Shown here piece by piece: positions 5,997 through 6,552 of a stretch of DNA of 6,552 nucleotides (within the stretch, counting starts at the first letter, position 1; each line of letters opens with the position of its first letter). Source of the stretch: Actinomycetota bacterium (GTDB lineage: Bacteria; Zhuqueibacterota; Zhuqueibacteria; Residuimicrobiales; Krinioviventaceae); NCBI GenBank assembly GCA_011682565.1, contig JAACEJ010000208.1, positions 1-6,552 of the forward strand, written 5' to 3'. Made by a program: the position numbers and the translations under genes. The notes under the pieces are model-generated. The model was not told where the DNA came from. It did no database searches and saw only the letters and a program-made list of their open reading frames with translations.

Positions 5997-6551
5997 CTAT
6001 AAATTTTGCGGAACGTGCTTCAATTTCAAGCCCAATTCATCGAGCTGTTTTTGGTGAACAGGCGCCGGAGCACCGTCCATGAGGGACGAGGCACTGGCGG
6101 TTTTCGGGAAAGCAATCACATCGCGGATGGAACTGCAACCGGTCAGAATCATGATTAAGCGGTCAAATCCAAAAGCAATGCCGCCATGCGGCGGTGCGCC
6201 GTACTGAAGCGCTTCGAGCAAAAAACCAAACTTTTCCTGAGCCTCCTGCTCGCTTATGCCCAATGCCTGGAACATTTGTGCCTGAAGATCATTATCCGCA
6301 ATTCTGATACTCCCGCCGGCAATTTCCATTCCATTAAGCACCAAATCATAGGCACGGGCCCTGGCTTGAGCAGGATTCGTCAAAAGTTTATCGGCATCCT
6401 CGGGAACAGGCGAAGTAAAGGGATGATGTCGGGCAATAAATCTTTCTTCTTCCTGATTGTACTCGAAAAGAGGGAAATCCACAATCCAGGTAAGATCAAA
6501 TTTATCCGTATTAATTAGATTTTCATCTCGTGCAATTTTAAGACGCAAATT
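5997..6551 (-). CDS. aspS: Aspartyl-tRNA synthetase, C-terminal fragment
   Basis: This is the last 185 residues of a class II aminoacyl-tRNA synthetase that attaches aspartate to tRNA-Asp in the cytoplasm. The gene enters from the right edge and ends at TAG (5999-5997); with bacterial AspRS near 590 residues, about one third is visible. Recognisable parts in order are the IVDFPLFEYN strand, the HHPFTSP segment, the DLVLNGMEIAGGSIRI core, and class II motif 3 in GGIAFGFDRLIMILTG with its conserved arginine. The bacterial ending SIRDVIAFPKT follows. Motifs 1 and 2 and the anticodon-binding domain lie outside. A TTG near the edge is not the true start, since the frame continues upstream. Whether the enzyme also charges tRNA-Asn cannot be told. 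It is a housekeeping neighbour, convergent with the cytochrome genes and separated by a shared terminator. Confidence 0.96.
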   Translation of the reverse strand, partial: NLRLKIARDENLINTDKFDLTWIVDFPLFEYNQEEERFIARHHPFTSPVPEDADKLLTNPAQARARAYDLVLNGMEIAGGSIRIADNDLQAQMFQALGISEQEAQEKFGFLLEALQYGAPPHGGIAFGFDRLIMILTGCSSIRDVIAFPKTASASSLMDGAPAPVHQKQLDELGLKLKHVPQNL

Positions 6552-6552
6552 T

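Overview
The window looks like part of a chromosome from a Gram-negative, anaerobically respiring bacterium. Most of it is a cluster of exported multiheme c-type cytochromes, two of them fused to quinone-type b cytochrome membrane domains. I count 34 CXXCH haem-attachment motifs in three proteins. Coding DNA is of moderate GC and the main intergenic gap is very AT-rich. Proteins of this kind are known from Desulfuromonadota/Geobacter-like bacteria and from Calditrichota and related FCB-group lineages. The sequence alone does not let me choose, so the taxon is inference.

Layout. 1-196 (minus): N-terminal 65 residues of a PAS-domain signalling protein, probably a sigma-54-type response regulator or a sensor kinase, running off the left edge. 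197-382: AT-rich divergent intergenic region with a small dyad and a tentative promoter. 383-940 (plus): tetrahaem cytochrome of the c554-like family. 956-995: stem-loop terminator. 1071-3023 (plus): protein with 11 c-haem motifs followed by a five-helix FdnI/HydC-like b cytochrome. 3059-5881 (plus): larger paralogue with 19 c-haem motifs and a six-helix b domain. 5944-5982: bidirectional terminator. 5997-6551 (minus): C-terminal third of bacterial aspartyl-tRNA synthetase (aspS), convergent with the cluster and unrelated to it in function.

How the genes may work together. The two fusion proteins have the architecture of a membrane quinol oxidoreductase with a covalently attached periplasmic haem wire, comparable in outline to Geobacter CbcL. 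Electrons from menaquinol would enter the di-b-haem membrane domain and pass through the c-haem chain to a soluble carrier, possibly the tetrahaem cytochrome encoded first. No catalytic molybdopterin, iron-sulfur or hydrogenase subunit and no outer-membrane porin is present here, so the final acceptor is unknown. The divergent PAS protein is a plausible regulator.

The most striking feature is the haem pattern. Both fusion proteins are built from an octahaem unit with nearly invariant CXXCH spacing plus a terminal trihaem unit: one copy plus three gives 11 haems, and two tandem copies plus three gives 19 haems. In the second copy of the larger protein, a histidine conserved in the other two copies is missing and a lone cysteine lies next to its place.
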